From NCBI RefSeq assembly GCF_030689685.1, contig NZ_JAUYEY010000027.1:121306-185305 (forward strand): DNA of 64,000 nt, given 5' to 3'. The translations under genes were made by a program, and so were the position numbers. The notes under the pieces are model-generated. The model was not told the DNA's origin and searched no databases. It worked only from the letters and a program-made list of their open reading frames with translations. Positions 61,313 through 64,000 of this stretch are shown here, in pieces (the stretch's first letter is position 1; each line of letters opens with the position of its first letter). The DNA is from Polaromonas sp. GTDB taxonomy: Bacteria > Pseudomonadota > Gammaproteobacteria > Burkholderiales > Burkholderiaceae_C.

Positions 61313-61637
61313 GCGAAATCTTTCAAAAAAATGGATATGAGCGCCTTTGCGCAAACCCCTGACTTTACCCGCAAGCTCACCCTATTCGCAGAGCCCTTCG
61401 ACAGGCTCAGGACAAACGGAGAGGATGCGAGCGTTCGCGAGTGTCCCGTCCCCTTCAAGCCGGGGCCGTGGAACCGGCTTCGCCGGGCCGCAGGCGCAGC
61501 GGCCCCCTCGGGGCTGGTGGCTGCGGCTCCGAACCTGCTTGAGCAGGTTTGGACAGGCACCAGAAGCGAAGCCATTGGCGAGCGGCGGCTGCAAGGTGCA
61601 GGGAGCTACACGGAGTGAGCGACCGTGGGGGCCTATC
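61313..61637. repeat. Repeat-filled spacer between the nitroreductase and FKBP genes
   Basis: A 325-bp region with no gene. At 61391-61418 is GAGCCCTTCGACAGGCTCAG, a well-known dispersed bacterial repeat. 61465-61632 is a long minus-oriented family-B copy (CCGGCTTCGCCGGGCCGCAG, CCCCCTCGGGG, AGCTACACGGAGTGAGCGAC). Confidence 0.7.
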
Positions 61638-62339
61638 TCAGTCCAGCCAGGTGGTGAAGTCCTGCGGGCCAACGCGCGGCGTGCGGAAAGTGTTGACCAG
61701 CGCCGACTCGTCGGCGTAGCCCAGCGACATGCCGCACACCAGCATCTCATCGGCACCAGCGCCTATATGCGGCAGGATGATGCTGGCAAAGCCGTTCCAG
61801 GCCGCCTGCGGGCAAGTGTGCAGGCCGTGGCCACGCGCGGCCACCATGAGGTTCTGCATGAACATGCCGTAGTCCACCAAGCTGCCACGTTCCATCACCC
61901 TGTCCAGCGTGAACATCAGCCCGACCGGTGCATCAAAAAACCTGAAATTGCGCTGATGCTGCGCATGCATCTTGTCCTTGTCCTCCTTGCCGATACCCAG
62001 CAGGCCGTACAGACCCCAGCCGTTCTCGCGGCGCCGGTCAATATAGGGCGACACCCATTTTTCCGGGTAGTAGGCGTACTCCTCCTGATACTGCGCCGCA
62101 AGCTCGGGGTTGGCGCGAACGGCGTCATGAGCGCTGCAGACCTTGTCGACCAGCCCGTCGCGGCTGGCACCCTGCAGCACATAGACCCTCCAGGGCTGGG
62201 TATTGGTACCTGACGGCGCGCGGCTGGCGCGGGCCAGCAGGTGTTCCAGCATTTCCGGCGCTACGGGTGTGGGCAGAAAGGCTCGGGTGGACATGCGGCT
62301 GTCGATGGCTGCGTCCACAGCATTCGGGGTTGCACTCAC
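61638..62339 (-). CDS. Nitroreductase family protein
   Basis: FMN-dependent nitroreductase-fold enzyme, 233 residues. [13 protein letters not shown] and [19 protein letters not shown] are the FMN-binding N-terminal motif; MGLMFTLD-like [20 protein letters not shown] and the C-terminal MSLGYAD are typical. Substrate unknown. Its start overlaps the thioesterase stop by 4 bp; third gene of a tight operon. Confidence 0.9.
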   Translation of the reverse strand: MSATPNAVDAAIDSRMSTRAFLPTPVAPEMLEHLLARASRAPSGTNTQPWRVYVLQGASRDGLVDKVCSAHDAVRANPELAAQYQEEYAYYPEKWVSPYIDRRRENGWGLYGLLGIGKEDKDKMHAQHQRNFRFFDAPVGLMFTLDRVMERGSLVDYGMFMQNLMVAARGHGLHTCPQAAWNGFASIILPHIGAGADEMLVCGMSLGYADESALVNTFRTPRVGPQDFTTWLD

Positions 62340-62791
62340 TTAAGGCTCTCCAATACGGTCAGAAGTCGGGGTGGCAAGGGCACAGGCCGACGTGTTTCTT
62401 TGTCCACGTAGACATGAATGAAATGGCCTTTTGCAGCGCTTGATTCCGCCGCCGGATCACCCGGCTTGGCGGAGAACAGGCCCACCTCGTAGCGAACGCT
62501 GGATGAGCCCACAAGCGCCACGCGAATGCCCGCGAGCACCGGGTCGGGAAAAGCCAGCGGCGAAAAATAATTGCACTGGGTCTCGACCACCAGACCGATC
62601 ACATGGCCGGCATGAATATCGACCGCACCGGTCTCAATCAGGTAGCCATTGACGGCGGTGTCGAACCAACTGTAATAAACGACGTTGTTGATGTGGCCGT
62701 ACACGTCGTTGTCGGACCAGCGGGTGCCAATGGGACGAAAGACCTTGTAGGCGCTACGCGGCTCGGCCTGGGGTCGAGGGAAGGAATTCAT
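62336..62791 (-). CDS. Acyl-CoA thioesterase (4HBT family)
   Basis: 151-residue hotdog thioesterase. The catalytic segment is [20 protein letters not shown] at about 23-42, with the conserved Asp. Overlaps the HDAC-like gene before it and the nitroreductase after it by 4 bp each, so the three are translationally coupled. Confidence 0.9.
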   Translation of the reverse strand: MNSFPRPQAEPRSAYKVFRPIGTRWSDNDVYGHINNVVYYSWFDTAVNGYLIETGAVDIHAGHVIGLVVETQCNYFSPLAFPDPVLAGIRVALVGSSSVRYEVGLFSAKPGDPAAESSAAKGHFIHVYVDKETRRPVPLPPRLLTVLESLK

Positions 62792-63753
62792 TCAGGTATT
62801 CTGCCAGCGCCCCGCCACCGCTCCCAATAGTCCAGCGCCGCCCGGAAGGTATTGATCTGCACCTGAACCGTATCTTCGATGTTCACACCGTACCCGCCGG
62901 CCATAGCCAATGCCAGCGGGATGCGCCGACTGAAAGCCCAGTCGAAGACGCGCCGGTCGCGCGCCTCCAGCCCATCCCAGCTCAGCTTCAGGCGCCCCAG
63001 CCGGTCGCCCTCGTGCGGGTCCGCACCAGCGAGATAAATCACCAGGCCCGGTGAAAAGCGCCGGTCCAGCTCGTCGAGTGCCAGCTCCAGCGCGTGCAGG
63101 TAGGCGTCGTCGCGGCAGCCGTCGGGCAGCTCCACGTCCAGGTCGCTGGCTTCCTTGCGGAACGGGAAATTTTTCTGGCCGTGAATGGACAGCGTGAACA
63201 CCGTCGGATCGCGGCTGAAAATGCTGGCTGTTCCGTTCCCCTGGTGCACGTCCAGGTCGATGATGGCAACCTGCAGCGGATGGCGTTCCCCGCAGCGCAG
63301 GCGGGCATGTTCAGCCTGCATCAGCCGCGCCGCAATGGCCGCGTCGTTGAAGACGCAAAATCCGCTGCCCTTGGCCGCCGACGCATGGTGGGTGCCGCCG
63401 GCCATGTTGGCGGCGATGCCTTCGGCCGGCTGGCCGCCCAGGCCCAGGGCGACGCGTGCGGCCGCGACGGTGGCGCCGGCCGAGCGGCGCGAGCGCTCCA
63501 CCATCGCGGGACTCCATGGGAAGCCGATCTCGCGCATCGCGGCAGGGCTCAGGCTGCCGTCCACCACGGCCTGGATGTAGGCCGGGTCATGCGCCAGCGC
63601 CAGTTCGCCGTCGCTGACGGGCAGGGCCACGCCCGGCCGCACCTGCGCCAGCTCAAGCGCAAGGCGGCTGCGCAGGCGCTGGTACTTGCCCATGGGGAAA
63701 CGGTGACCGTCCGGCAGGGGCAACACAAAGTGATCGGCGTAGAAGGCTTGCAT
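62788..63753 (-). CDS. Histone deacetylase family protein (AcuC/deacetylase-like)
   Basis: 321-residue arginase/deacetylase-fold protein. Zinc ligands are visible in [11 protein letters not shown] (Asp and His) and in [15 protein letters not shown] (Asp); the tandem His region is [20 protein letters not shown]; the catalytic Tyr loop is [11 protein letters not shown]. Bacterial members deacetylate lysines, acetylpolyamines or small amides; the target here is unknown. First gene of the coupled HDAC-thioesterase-nitroreductase operon. Confidence 0.9.
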   Translation of the reverse strand: MQAFYADHFVLPLPDGHRFPMGKYQRLRSRLALELAQVRPGVALPVSDGELALAHDPAYIQAVVDGSLSPAAMREIGFPWSPAMVERSRRSAGATVAAARVALGLGGQPAEGIAANMAGGTHHASAAKGSGFCVFNDAAIAARLMQAEHARLRCGERHPLQVAIIDLDVHQGNGTASIFSRDPTVFTLSIHGQKNFPFRKEASDLDVELPDGCRDDAYLHALELALDELDRRFSPGLVIYLAGADPHEGDRLGRLKLSWDGLEARDRRVFDWAFSRRIPLALAMAGGYGVNIEDTVQVQINTFRAALDYWERWRGAGRIPE

Positions 63754-64000
63754 GGGGAGCGAAGATTCAAAACGAGGCGAGATGGCCGCACTGATTGTGA
63801 CCGCCGACGCCGGTTTCCCCGGCCACTTGCCGCTGCGCCGGCATGGGGGCGGCTCGGCCTAAGGAAGCGCTGAACAAGTCCCCTGCGGCGCGCGATCAGC
63901 CGGGCTCGGGCGGTCTGCTGCGTTGAATTTCTTGCCAATAGCCAGCTATTGGCTGCGAAATCCGCCTTGGCAATCCCATCCCGATCCGGCTGCCGCGCCT
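63754..64000. other. Right-edge non-coding region with palindromic element
   Basis: 247 bp to the window edge. 63859-64000 (AGGAAGCGCTGAACAAGTCC, CTGCTGCGTTGAATTTCTTG) looks like a dispersed or mobile-element end. It includes a perfect GCCAATAGC-CA-GCTATTGGC inverted repeat near 63932-63951. No gene can be supported. Confidence 0.45.

Overview
The window reads as one chromosomal stretch of a GC-rich betaproteobacterium, most likely Comamonadaceae (Rhodoferax/Polaromonas-like). The evidence is the protein signatures, EF-P with Arg32 beside its rhamnosyltransferase EarP, the surE-pcm-nlpD-rlmD order, and short intergenic repeats of a kind I associate with this family. It is mainly core and metabolic chromosome with one intact insertion sequence. 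I see no prophage, integron, CRISPR array, rRNA operon or replication origin. This placement is by recognition, not by a search.

Layout. 1-1518: Co-type nitrile hydratase (alpha, beta, accessory protein cut by the window edge). 1804-7505: glycine cleavage operon gcvT-gcvH-gcvP plus a TauE/SafE permease, led by a tandem glycine riboswitch. 7538-11500: TRAP transporter with a D-erythronate dehydrogenase-like gene. 11609-14642: ETF-quinone oxidoreductase, diverging from an SDR and a thioesterase. 14702-18332: peroxide defence (katG and two AhpD/CMD-fold proteins). 18384-19631: an IS630-family element sitting in the ppsA stop codon. 19631-23021: ppsA with its divergent regulator ppsR. 23214-26591: modABC diverging from modE across a palindromic operator.

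26805-33153 is an iron/peroxide island: ahpC, ahpF (interrupted by an amber codon), bfr, bfd, a candidate 28-residue membrane peptide, tonB-exbB-exbD, hemP and a GlcG/HbpS-like protein. It carries three Fur-box-like palindromes and a possible OxyR site. 33347-39475: a Bax-inhibitor-1 protein, rlmD, nlpD, pcm, surE and a quinone oxidoreductase, with no rpoS between nlpD and rlmD. 39568-42082: tRNA-His, ppiD, tRNA-Val and hupB. 42344-45930: tartrate/D-malate dehydrogenase, a broken dehalogenase-like gene, a LysR regulator and an EamA exporter. 45927-50328: pgsA, uvrC, earP and efp. 50563-53391: a MarR / Rieske oxygenase / Bug-type binding protein cluster. 53509-63753: LOG protein, MFS transporter, rmuC, hydroxyacid dehydrogenase, antiporter, pncB, FKBP, then an HDAC-like / thioesterase / nitroreductase operon with 4-bp overlaps.

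The most unusual signal is mobile repeat sequence carried inside core genes. An approximately 60-bp repeat family occurs between genes and also in frame inside pcm, earP (twice) and probably rlmD and gcvP. A second family has put about 30 codons into gcvP. Other points worth checking are a tandem 27-codon duplication in katG, a nested inverted repeat beside katG, a premature stop in ahpF, and the small membrane peptide after bfd.
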